Of a stretch of 64,000 nucleotides of DNA, positions 1 to 7,403 are shown piece after piece. Position numbers and translations under genes: made by a program. Each line of letters opens with the position of its first letter. Position 1 is the first letter of the stretch. The DNA comes from CALLPQ01 sp038531745 (GTDB lineage: Bacteria; Pseudomonadota; Alphaproteobacteria; Caulobacterales; Parvularculaceae). Location of the stretch: NCBI GenBank assembly GCA_038531745.1, contig JBCBBJ010000007.1, positions 62,001 to 126,000 of the forward strand, given 5' to 3'. The notes below the pieces were generated by a model, which was not told the DNA's origin, did not search any database, and saw only the letters and a list, made by a program, of their open reading frames with translations.

Positions 1-484
1 GCATAACCGAGAAAAGCCGGCGCGGGTTTTTACCGCTGCGGTTTCAAAAGACATCAACCATCTTCTCTACCAGGTCATGCTCACCGGGACGGGACGGCGC
101 GCGACGCTTGGTTCACGCCAGGCCATGGGCAAAACGGGCACAACCAATGATTGGCGCGATGCGTGGTTTGTTGGTTATACCGGCCAATTGGTGACCGGTG
201 TGTGGACGGGCAATGATGCCAATAGTGGAATGGATAAAGTAACCGGCGGTTCCATCCCCGCCACCATATGGAAAAGCTATATGCTGGCCGCACACAAAGA
301 CTTGCCCGAACGCAAACTCGCTGGCGCCTATCCAGCACCAACCTATAATGACGATCCGATCCTCCTCGATTTTTATGCCGATGTGACGGGTGGCTTTAAC
401 CGGATCGCCCGCGAGCGTACCATCCGGCGCGAAAGGCGCCCCCGCCGCCGCGGTTTTTTCCGGCGTCGCAGCCGCGATAATTAG
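1..484 (+). CDS. mrcA: Penicillin-binding protein 1A, C-terminal end (5' partial)
   Basis: This is the C-terminal end of a class A penicillin-binding protein, a bifunctional inner-membrane transglycosylase/transpeptidase that polymerises and cross-links peptidoglycan in the periplasm. The reading frame is open from base 2, so the start lies outside the window. The transpeptidase KTG box is visible as GKTGTTNDWRDAWFVGYTG (K at about base 131), followed by the typical VTGVWTGNDAN segment and ATIWKSYM. The tail is strongly arginine-rich (RRERRPRRRGFFRRR). In many alphaproteobacteria mrcA is followed directly by prfB; here the next gene is a convergent lipoprotein and prfB lies at 37.4-38.5 kb. 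The family call is secure; the 1A subtype is inferred from the class and the tail. Confidence 0.9.
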   Translation, partial: HNREKPARVFTAAVSKDINHLLYQVMLTGTGRRATLGSRQAMGKTGTTNDWRDAWFVGYTGQLVTGVWTGNDANSGMDKVTGGSIPATIWKSYMLAAHKDLPERKLAGAYPAPTYNDDPILLDFYADVTGGFNRIARERTIRRERRPRRRGFFRRRSRDN

Positions 485-487
485 GAA

Positions 488-514
488 GATACGCCGCTTT
501 TACGGCGTACTTTC
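488..514 (+). terminator. Possible terminator after mrcA
   Basis: A perfect 7-bp stem (TACGCCG 490-496, CGGCGTA 503-509) with a 6-nt loop lies just after the mrcA stop and is followed by CTTTC. It sits between two convergent genes. The T tract is weak, so this could be only a stabilising hairpin. Confidence 0.4.
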
Positions 515-561
515 AAAACCTCGGCTACCCCGGCGACGATCTGGCCTGCTCTCTACAAATT

Positions 562-1326
562 CTAAAACGCCTCCCCCAATATCGTGGGGCCGCTTTGCCC
601 GGCCAATTCCCAGCCCTTGCCAAAGTCGCACACCATACCCTGCCAGCGGTCTCTTTGACCGTTGACTGTCATGCGCTGTTCAAACTCCCGGCAAAGATGC
701 GGGGTGCGCACGGGACCACCGGCCAGCTGCAACCGATCTTCGCCGGGCGCGGCTTGCATCAGTTTGGCGTAGACATAGCCCCGGACTTTATCTTCGTAAG
801 CGATCAGCATCCAGGGTTCACCCTCAACCAGGCCCAAGCCTTCGACGCCGGTACCCGCGCTTAAGGTTTCCGTCACAGAAAAATCCGTTGACGGACCAAG
901 CCGCACATTAGAATTCTTTAATAAAACCTGATCACCTTGTTCCGTCGTAAGAGGATAAGTGATGGCGATATCCGGGCGGGTGAGCAGGACTTCTTGCGGG
1001 TTGGGTAAGACATTCGCCAGCAAATATTCCCCGGGCTCGATCGTGCCGTTGCTGGAAGACCCTTGCCAGGTGACGGGCGTGGTTTCAGATTGGCCCATGG
1101 CGCGCAGAAAAGCGGTGCTCAATTGCCCGCGGTCGGCACGCGAGAGCTGCTCTGACAAGGCAGAGTCGGCCGCATAATCGGATTGACCCGCAGCCCGCTC
1201 ACCATTGTCACCGCGCCAATCGTCATAACTGGTTGCGCAACCGCCGAGTGTCGTTGCGCCGACAATCAAAGCGCCTAGAAACCGGGCGCGCAATCGCCGC
1301 GGGCTAAAGAATGTGGATTTCGCCAT
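562..1326 (-). CDS. SH3-domain lipoprotein with surface-antigen-like C-terminus
   Basis: Predicted envelope lipoprotein of 254 aa. A basic N-terminus and hydrophobic stretch lead to the lipobox LGGC, with the lipidated Cys at residue 30. Residues about 130-190 look like a bacterial SH3 domain (NVRLGPSTDFSVTETLSAG ... GYVYAKLM). The C-terminal part (CREFEQRMTVNGQ ... GMVCDFGKGWEL) resembles the end of the 17-kDa surface antigen family, which keeps the same CRE...GTAC pattern. Bacterial SH3 domains often bind peptidoglycan stems, so a wall-linked role is inferred. It is convergent with mrcA. Confidence 0.75.
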   Translation of the reverse strand: MAKSTFFSPRRLRARFLGALIVGATTLGGCATSYDDWRGDNGERAAGQSDYAADSALSEQLSRADRGQLSTAFLRAMGQSETTPVTWQGSSSNGTIEPGEYLLANVLPNPQEVLLTRPDIAITYPLTTEQGDQVLLKNSNVRLGPSTDFSVTETLSAGTGVEGLGLVEGEPWMLIAYEDKVRGYVYAKLMQAAPGEDRLQLAGGPVRTPHLCREFEQRMTVNGQRDRWQGMVCDFGKGWELAGQSGPTILGEAF

Positions 1327-1410
1327 TTTTTGACCGTTTTTCCGTTAACCCCAAAGACAAAACTCCGCTACCCGCCGGCACGTCACCGTACCTGTTTTTT
1401 CGCCCTATTG

Positions 1411-1418
1411 TTAACCAT
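1411..1418 (+). promoter_or_regulatory. CtrA half-site-like TTAACCAT
   Basis: TTAACCAT matches the half-site form of the CtrA cell-cycle regulator box known from Caulobacter. It lies about 90 bases upstream of the DUF2336 gene and about 85 bases upstream of the divergent lipoprotein gene. Only sequence supports it, and an 8-mer of this kind can occur by chance. Confidence 0.3.
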
Positions 1419-1510
1419 GGAGCGATGGAACGGGGGCATTTTTTTTACAGTTTCCGGGCACTTCATAACATATCTGTAATGTAACCCAAACCGGGATGGC
1501 AGGGGACGGC

Positions 1511-2707
1511 ATGACAAGTACATCGCGCCTAAAGCAGCTCATCGCAGTTGCAAAAGAGGGGTCCAGCAACAAACGTCGCGATCTCCTGCGGGAGATTACC
1601 GACGTGTTCATGGCAACACCGGACCGGTATTCATCCAGCGAAATGCAACATTTTGATGTGATCATGAGCCGGATCACCCAAAATGTGGAAACAGCCTTGC
1701 GCCGGGAGCTGGCTGACAAACTCGCCGATGTGCAAAATGCGCCGCACGGGTTGATCACCCAACTGGCAAATGATGAATTCTCCGTGGCCGAGCCGATTTT
1801 GCAGCGCTCCGCTGCACTGTCGGAATCGGATCTCATCAAGGTCATCAAAAAACGGTCGCAAAGCCATTTGCGGGCCATCAGTGCCCGAAAAGACGTGACA
1901 GAGACAATGTCACGCGCCCTTGTCTCGCGGGGCGACAAGGATGTTCTTGTCTCGTTGGCAAAAAATAAATCAGCAACCATCGCCAGTGATACGATGGAGC
2001 AACTGGTTGAACATGCCCGCAGCGTCCCGGAGTTGCAGGCACCCATGACCGGGCGGTTTGATCTGGCCCCACAACTCCTGACACAGATGTATTTCTTTGT
2101 GTCTTCGGCCCTGAAACGGGAGATCCTGAAGCGTTCAGAGATGCTTGATCCCTCCCTGATTGATCAGGCAATTAAAACCAACCGAAGGAAAATCCTGGCG
2201 TCAGCCACCGCCGATGTACGGATCGAATTTGAAGAGGCGCAAAAATATATCAACGATAAAGCCCGCGCCAATGCGGTGACGGAATCGCTGCTCAAAGAGT
2301 TGGTGGAGACCAAGCGCGCCACGGAGTTTCTGCTTGCCTTTGCGCACTACACTGGCATTGATCCGGCCACGACCACGCGCATTTTTCAGGATCGATCCTG
2401 GGAGTCACTGTCGATTGCCTCACGTGCAGTGGGGCTTGAGCGCTCGACATTTGCCAAGATCATCTTTGGCCTACAACGCCAGAGCGACGATCAGGCAAAA
2501 GCCCTGCGTATTCTCGATTTGTATTTGAAGATACCGCAGGAGGCGGCCGAACGGGTCATGCGGTTCTGGCGCGTGCGCGCCCAGTCGGCGGCGGCCGCCG
2601 GCGGGGCGAGCGAAGCTGATCAACGGCCAAGAATTGACCGCAAACCGGTGGAGGAAGTCTTGCGCGACAATGACGCGGACCCGGCCCTCACGGCAGATGT
2701 CGCCTGA
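1511..2707 (+). CDS. DUF2336 domain protein
   Basis: Protein of 398 aa of the alphaproteobacterial DUF2336 family, made of repeated alpha-helical HEAT-like units with no signal peptide or membrane segment. Family features include RREITDVFM, DVIMSRITQNVETALRRELADKLAD, LANDEFSVAEPIL and the C-terminal TGIDPATTTRIFQDRSWESLSIASRAVGL. I chose the ATG at 1511 over one at 1496 because AGGGGA lies just before it. Its function is not established; family members are often found with sensor kinases and flagellar or cell-cycle genes, and a histidine kinase follows here. A second paralogue lies at 17239-18459. Confidence 0.85.
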   Translation: MTSTSRLKQLIAVAKEGSSNKRRDLLREITDVFMATPDRYSSSEMQHFDVIMSRITQNVETALRRELADKLADVQNAPHGLITQLANDEFSVAEPILQRSAALSESDLIKVIKKRSQSHLRAISARKDVTETMSRALVSRGDKDVLVSLAKNKSATIASDTMEQLVEHARSVPELQAPMTGRFDLAPQLLTQMYFFVSSALKREILKRSEMLDPSLIDQAIKTNRRKILASATADVRIEFEEAQKYINDKARANAVTESLLKELVETKRATEFLLAFAHYTGIDPATTTRIFQDRSWESLSIASRAVGLERSTFAKIIFGLQRQSDDQAKALRILDLYLKIPQEAAERVMRFWRVRAQSAAAAGGASEADQRPRIDRKPVEEVLRDNDADPALTADVA

Positions 2708-2740
2708 CCCTACCAGGCCCGACTCCTACCCGCATATCGC

Positions 2741-3085
2741 CTACCGCCCGATATCAAGATACCCGTATCCGTCGCAAGACTCCACTTCGAGGACCCATAA
2801 ATCGGGATCGCGTTTGACCTCCCGGGCAAGACGGGCCTCGATAATCTCTTCCGCTTGCGGATCATCATAGGCAGCCTGCCAGCCCAGTTGCCCATCGGCA
2901 CCACGTTCTTGCAGGAATAGCGACAAGGCACCGGCCGGATGGTCATCAGAGGGCGCATGACGCACACACACATAGATGACGCCAGCCTCCTCATGGCCGC
3001 GCCGTACCACGGTGGCAAAAGCCCCGCGCGCCGTACACGCACGAATATGCGCGGCAACCCAAATACCGGATGTTAGCTGCATCAT
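2741..3085 (-). CDS. DUF1491 family protein
   Basis: Small soluble protein of 114 aa. LTSGIWVAAHIRACTARGAF, VRRGHEEAGVIYVCV and the C-terminal DPDLWVLEVE are the conserved blocks of DUF1491, a family of unknown function largely restricted to Alphaproteobacteria. It is convergent with the DUF2336 gene and lies downstream of the histidine kinase in the same direction (66-bp gap), so it may be co-transcribed with the kinase. Confidence 0.8.
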   Translation of the reverse strand: MMQLTSGIWVAAHIRACTARGAFATVVRRGHEEAGVIYVCVRHAPSDDHPAGALSLFLQERGADGQLGWQAAYDDPQAEEIIEARLAREVKRDPDLWVLEVESCDGYGYLDIGR

Positions 3086-3151
3086 CGCAAAAGGGGGTGG
3101 GTGGGTGTGCGGGCAGACAAAGGGTCAGCGGCAGGCATCACGAATATTATA

Positions 3152-4420
3152 TCAGGCCGCGTCGGATTTGCGGGCGGCCTGTAACCGATCGCGGAACCGT
3201 TCGATCCGCTCCATCTGCGTAACCAGGGCGATCGGTCGACCGTTGCGCGGCGACGACGGCGTTTGCGTCTCTACTTCAGCGCTATCAGATACGCGCCCCG
3301 GCATAGATATAGGCAGAGCCAACCGCGCCACCATCCCCTCGCCCGGCGCACTGGAGAAGGTTAAGGAGCCCGCGCATTTCTCGGCCAAACGATGGGCAAG
3401 ATTGAGACCGAGACCATGGCCCGAGGCGCCGCGCACGCCATTTGCCTGTAAATCGGTAAACCTGGCCCCAAGCGTTGCCAATTGATCCGTACTCATCCCA
3501 ATGCCTGAATCTTCCACAATGATCACCAGCATATCGGCCTGACGATCTAGGGTGGCAAGCACGCGGATTTCACCATCGCTTGTGAACTTGATCGCATTGG
3601 TGAGAAGGTTCAGCACAATCTGGCGTACCGCTTGGGGGTCAAGCATGAGGTCGGGCAAGTCGCGGTCACATTCGACCCGCAACCGCAAACCGCTGGCTTC
3701 CAGCGCCGGGCTGACCATCGCCATGGTTTCATCAAGCAATGTTTCCACATGGGTGAGCGTGAGAGTTTTTTCCCCTATTGTTTCTTCGCGCGCAAGATCA
3801 AGGATCGAGGTGATCAATCCCATCAAATGCTGCCCGGAATGATAGATGTCGTTGGCATAGTCACGGTACCGATCATCGCCAAGCGGCCCGAAGGTTTCCT
3901 CGCGCATGGTATCGGCAAAGCCCATGATGGCGTTGAGCGGTGTTTTCATTTCATGACTAAGATCGGCAAGATCGCTGGTGCCCACATTCTGGACCGGTGA
4001 TGATGATCCTGCCACGGGCGACAGTGCAGGGTCCGGCAGGCTTTGCGTTGCGGCGAGCGGTGGACCCAAATGCAGACGTACGTAATGATTGCTGGCACTA
4101 CCGGTACCACGAGCAACTTGGGCGCGCTGGAGCCGCACCGGGCGCGCCTCAGTCTCACCGTTAAGGGTCATCAGGAAAGACGGCGCCGAATCGCCGCGGC
4201 GCACCGCGTTCAACGCCGCCGCGAGCGTGTCGTTGGCGGCGCCCTCCATTAAGGTAAAAATCGATTGTCCCTTGCGCAGCGTCAGTGCGGTGCTGGCCAA
4301 CGCGCCTGAACAGGCGGTGACTTTGTTTTTCGGATTGACCACGACCACCAGTTCATCGTCTTCAACCCGCCAGATAGCAGGGGCCATTGCGGGGTTCAGG
4401 GCGCGGAGCAGGTTTTTCAT
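3152..4420 (-). CDS. Cytoplasmic sensor histidine kinase
   Basis: Histidine kinase of 422 aa with no transmembrane segment. Residues about 15-120 form a PAS-like sensory region (WRVEDDELVVVVNPKNKV ...). The dimerisation/phosphoacceptor helix carries the H box LADLSHEMKTPLNAIMGF, with His at about residue 156. The ATPase part shows the N box (LLTNAIKFTSDG), G1 (VEDSGIGMS) and G2 (GHGLGLNLAHRL). No response regulator gene is adjacent, so the partner is encoded elsewhere. Start: ATG preceded by AGGAGA. This type with an HEMKTPLNAI box is common near DUF2336 and DUF1491 genes in alphaproteobacteria. Confidence 0.88.
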   Translation of the reverse strand: MKNLLRALNPAMAPAIWRVEDDELVVVVNPKNKVTACSGALASTALTLRKGQSIFTLMEGAANDTLAAALNAVRRGDSAPSFLMTLNGETEARPVRLQRAQVARGTGSASNHYVRLHLGPPLAATQSLPDPALSPVAGSSSPVQNVGTSDLADLSHEMKTPLNAIMGFADTMREETFGPLGDDRYRDYANDIYHSGQHLMGLITSILDLAREETIGEKTLTLTHVETLLDETMAMVSPALEASGLRLRVECDRDLPDLMLDPQAVRQIVLNLLTNAIKFTSDGEIRVLATLDRQADMLVIIVEDSGIGMSTDQLATLGARFTDLQANGVRGASGHGLGLNLAHRLAEKCAGSLTFSSAPGEGMVARLALPISMPGRVSDSAEVETQTPSSPRNGRPIALVTQMERIERFRDRLQAARKSDAA

Positions 4421-4473
4421 CGGTTTTTGTCTCCTGCCGGTCCCGCATTAGATAGGCGTGCCACGGCATGACA

Positions 4474-4538
4474 TTTATCTTTTGTGAGGCGAGTCGGGCC
4501 TTGTAACCGTGACACCGTCATCGTTAACAAAAGATAAA
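4474..4538. repeat. Perfect 12-bp inverted repeat in a divergent intergenic region
   Basis: TTTATCTTTTGT (4474-4485) and its exact reverse complement ACAAAAGATAAA (4527-4538) are separated by 41 bases between the histidine kinase start and the small ORF at 4541. The right arm lies within TTAACAAAAGATAAA, a near match to the CtrA spacing (TTAA-N7-TAAA). Two sites for one regulator, one facing each gene, is the simplest reading; nothing more can be said from sequence. Confidence 0.5.
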
Positions 4539-4540
4539 CT

Positions 4541-4723
4541 ATGGAAAATGACAGGTTGACGCCGCCTCACCCGCGCTCCGCGCCGTTATGCGCGCCAACG
4601 CCAGACCTCGCGGGCGGCTTACCGCTTTGTGACGAAGATATTCGGGGTCAACGGCTCGAATTTATGGCGAATATCGCTACGATATTGGGGCGGAGTGTTA
4701 ACACCCTTGATCACACACTATAA
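4541..4723 (+). CDS. Possible small protein, 60 aa, unknown
   Basis: ORF of 60 codons between the inverted repeat and an intrinsic terminator, which is the main reason to take it as a real transcription unit. The N-terminal third is proline-rich and the rest (LCDEDIRGQRLEFMANIATILGRSV) could form a helix. No family recognised and no strong ribosome-binding site (only AAGATAA upstream). It could equally be part of an untranslated RNA. Confidence 0.3.
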   Translation: MENDRLTPPHPRSAPLCAPTPDLAGGLPLCDEDIRGQRLEFMANIATILGRSVNTLDHTL

Positions 4724-4753
4724 GCTCGCGACAAGGACAAGCTTGCGAGAATT

Positions 4754-4782
4754 AAACCGGAGGGTAGGCGTCCGGTTTTTTT
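4754..4782 (+). terminator. Intrinsic terminator
   Basis: Stem AAACCGGA / TCCGGTTT with a 9-nt loop followed by a T run (4776-4782). A second weaker hairpin (CTCGC ... GCGAG, 4725-4749) lies just before it. It ends whatever is transcribed from about 4540. Confidence 0.75.
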
Positions 4783-4836
4783 GACACCGGATACCTCAGA
4801 GCAATAGACAGTTTTCACACGCAGATAGCGACGATC

Positions 4837-5946
4837 ATGGCGGAGAATGAAAGTATGTGGCGTAACCTGACCTCCCTCGTTGACCGAAAAAGAATTTCAT
4901 CGGCTCAGTGGCGCCTCGGGGTGCTATGGCTCATTCTCAGCGCGGTAGGGGCTGGGACAGGACCGGCGTCGGCGCTTACCCTTGATGGCGAGGAAAAAAC
5001 CGAAACCCTCGCCGATAAACCGGGCCCCCTGGAAATGAGTGCGCTGAGTTATATGCGGTTTCGCGCCGATGTGACCGCCATTGAAGGGATGACTTTTGAG
5101 ACGGCCCAGGTGACGCGTGACGCCCACAAACGCCTGGCGTCCCACGCGTCGCGCGATCTTGTGGCCGGGTGGATGGCGTATGCGGCGCTGATTGCCGCGG
5201 ACACGCCGGAATTTGCCGATGCCGTCAAAGCCGAAGTCCTTGGCATCAGCGGCGACAAAAAAAAGAAACGTAAAAAGCGCCGTCGCCGGAAAAAAGGTGC
5301 TGCTGACCTTGAGGGTCGCCACGCCTTTATCGCAAAAATTTCTGCCGATCCGCGCTATCCCCGGTCCATGCCGGGCGCTGATGCTGCCATTGCGGCAATC
5401 TTGAGCATGACCGACCGCGACCACGCGCGGATGACAGCCCTCGGCGAGAGTTTCAAAACACAAGCCTATGCCATGCAAAAAACCCGGTGGGGAAAACGCA
5501 AAATTTCCATGAGCGCTACCCAGCGGATCAGCGAAGCGGAATATTATACTCAGTCGCGCCCGGGCATCGCGATGCCGCAACTTGTTGCCTCTTCCATCGA
5601 TGGGGTTAGCACACCCGGCATTATGACAACCACGGATTATACCTGGAAGCCCGATTGGGGGTATCAAACCACCCGTGACAATGAATTGCGTGCCGGCAGT
5701 GACGCTACCATCGACCGGATTCTCAATCTGGCCGCACGCTATGCGGTTGGCGCCCTGAACGACAAAGTGGTACGCACCTATGCGTCGAGCCGCAAATCAG
5801 AACAGTGCCTGTCCCTCGTCAAACTCACCTTGAACCAGTGCATTGCCGCCACCCGCACCCCCTATGAGGAAGCGTTCTGCCTTGGCGAACACGGGCTGAA
5901 CGATGTGGCGGGTTGCGTTGGCTGGGTTGCTGGCCATGGTGGCTGA
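4837..5946 (+). CDS. Secreted or membrane-anchored protein of unknown family with polybasic run
   Basis: Protein of 369 aa that I do not recognise. A hydrophobic segment (VLWLILSAVGAGTGPASA, residues about 29-46) looks like a signal peptide or anchor, so most of it should be periplasmic. Residues 141-153 are thirteen consecutive Lys/Arg (KKKKRKKRRRRKK). The C-terminal part has three or four cysteines (EQCLSLVKLTLNQCI, EAFCLGEHGLNDVAGC) that could form disulphides, a pattern seen in other secreted alphaproteobacterial proteins of unknown function. A start at Met7 is possible. The gene is isolated: the terminator lies before it and sufE follows in the same direction. Confidence 0.7.
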   Translation: MAENESMWRNLTSLVDRKRISSAQWRLGVLWLILSAVGAGTGPASALTLDGEEKTETLADKPGPLEMSALSYMRFRADVTAIEGMTFETAQVTRDAHKRLASHASRDLVAGWMAYAALIAADTPEFADAVKAEVLGISGDKKKKRKKRRRRKKGAADLEGRHAFIAKISADPRYPRSMPGADAAIAAILSMTDRDHARMTALGESFKTQAYAMQKTRWGKRKISMSATQRISEAEYYTQSRPGIAMPQLVASSIDGVSTPGIMTTTDYTWKPDWGYQTTRDNELRAGSDATIDRILNLAARYAVGALNDKVVRTYASSRKSEQCLSLVKLTLNQCIAATRTPYEEAFCLGEHGLNDVAGCVGWVAGHGG

Positions 5947-6082
5947 CATGCCAACCGCTTAAAAACCAGATTAGCGAAGGGTGGAGAAGTCCATATGCGA
6001 AGACGCATGCGGCTATCTGTATGCGCTGGCGGGGCTTGTGTGCCCCGGCATCGGCGCTTACCTCCGCCCAAAGAGGATGCGC

Positions 6083-6508
6083 ATGATGCAAGACTTTCAA
6101 ACGATCGCCGATGATTTTGCCTTTTTGGACGATTGGGACGATCGCTACAAATATCTGATTGATCTTGGCCGGTCGCTTGATCCCTATCCGGAAGATCACC
6201 GCGATGACGCCCATAAAGTCCGCGGCTGCGCAAGCCAAGTCTGGCTCACCCACACCGTTCAGGAAGACCCGGACGGGACAAAAACCATCAGGCTTTTTGC
6301 CGATAGTGATGCCCATATCGTGCGTGGATTAGTGGCGCTGGTCCTGTCGCTCTATTCGGGAAAAACGCCCGCCGCCATGGCGAATATTGACGCGATCGAT
6401 GCACTAAAACCGCTCGATCTCCATGATCATCTTACACCGCAACGCTCTAACGGGCTCAGCGCTATGATCAAGTCGGTCAACGCCTTGGCCGATACCCATA
6501 ACAACTGA
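6083..6508 (+). CDS. sufE: SufE-type cysteine desulfuration protein
   Basis: SufE accepts persulfide sulfur from the cysteine desulfurase SufS and passes it to the SufBCD scaffold for Fe-S cluster assembly in the cytosol. The 141-aa product shows the SufE core: IADDFAFLDDWDDRYKYLIDLG, then the sulfur-acceptor cysteine in KVRGCASQVWL and the ADSDAHIVRGLVALVLSLYSGKTP segment. AGAGG six bases before ATG 6083 decides this start over an upstream in-frame ATG at 5981 that would add 34 unrelated residues. No other suf gene is near. Confidence 0.93.
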   Translation: MMQDFQTIADDFAFLDDWDDRYKYLIDLGRSLDPYPEDHRDDAHKVRGCASQVWLTHTVQEDPDGTKTIRLFADSDAHIVRGLVALVLSLYSGKTPAAMANIDAIDALKPLDLHDHLTPQRSNGLSAMIKSVNALADTHNN

Positions 6509-6520
6509 TCGAATTCATCC

Positions 6521-6919
6521 TTATGCAGAACGTGTGATATAGGCTTTATGGTACTGGCTTGTGGCCAGCCAGTTGCGGTGCAGATTGATCACTTCTTTTT
6601 TATAGGCCCATTCGAGAAACTGCATCTGTTGTTCAAAAATCGGGCTGTCGCGGCGATCTTCAATAATATGGAGCGCATGGGTCACGGTCGTACGATCGCG
6701 AGAAAATTCTTGCGAAACCTGCATGACACTCAATTGCCCGATCACGTGGGAAAGATACATGGACACCTGGCGCGCACGGGCCACTTGGGCCTGACTACGG
6801 CTGGACGACAGAATATCATTTGGTGAGACGCTGTACGCCTCGGCGGCCATATCCACGGCCAAATGTGCCAGATGACGCTGTGCCGCACGATCGCGCGGCC
6901 GTTTGAACGACTTCAGCAT
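6521..6919 (-). CDS. Stand-alone DnaA domain IV-like DNA-binding protein
   Basis: Protein of 132 aa that corresponds to the C-terminal DNA-binding domain of DnaA without the AAA+ part. The DnaA signature is visible as FSRDRTTVTHALHIIEDRRD (DnaA: DHTTVLHAxRKI), preceded by the helix-turn-helix region ARQVSMYLSHVIGQLSVMQVSQEFSRD. In DnaA this domain reads DnaA boxes. Without an ATPase it may act as a transcription regulator or a competitor for DnaA boxes (inference). The ATG at 6919 is preferred to the GTG at 6934 because GGAG precedes it at proper distance. Convergent with sufE. Confidence 0.8.
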   Translation of the reverse strand: MLKSFKRPRDRAAQRHLAHLAVDMAAEAYSVSPNDILSSSRSQAQVARARQVSMYLSHVIGQLSVMQVSQEFSRDRTTVTHALHIIEDRRDSPIFEQQMQFLEWAYKKEVINLHRNWLATSQYHKAYITRSA

Positions 6920-6934
6920 GTTCCCTAACTCCAC

Positions 6935-7403
6935 CCTTTTGCGGACCCGCTTTTCAGCCAGTATCCAAGAGCAGAACAGTACAACGCATGCGTGTATTGG
7001 GGATAAATGTCCCCGGACTAAAAAGCCTAAACTTATCTATGCTTAACCAGCACAAATTAGGTCGCAAACGAAGAATAAAAGTCAGAAACAGCCGTTAACC
7101 GGAAATTAGACCGGGAATCGGAACCGCCAATACGACACCGAGTGCAGCCAAAATTCCCCTTTTAGGCGATCTGATAGCGTTAACCCCCTGCAATTTGTCA
7201 CAAATTTTAGACCATTCAAAACATCTTCAAAAATTCGCAAATGTGAAGATAGTGCCATTTGGGGGTATCCTAGGGAGGAAAAAAAGGCGCGTTTCACGTT
7301 GGTCGCGATACCGGTTCGCGCGTCGCCCGTCGCCAAGCCTGATGCTTGGGCAAGCCCAGCGCAAACCGGCGCCTATTCTGCCATATCTCAAACACCCAAC
7401 GGC
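6935..7403. other. Gene-free stretch
   Basis: No credible coding region in 469 bases. It is the upstream region of the DnaA-domain-IV gene and the downstream region of the Mrp operon (both on the minus strand). It holds several GTTAACC/CTTAACC words and one near-CtrA box, TTAACCGGAAATTAG, at 7095-7109 (TTAA-N7-TTAG). The promoter of the DnaA-like gene must lie here. No clear terminator for the Mrp operon was found. Confidence 0.5.
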
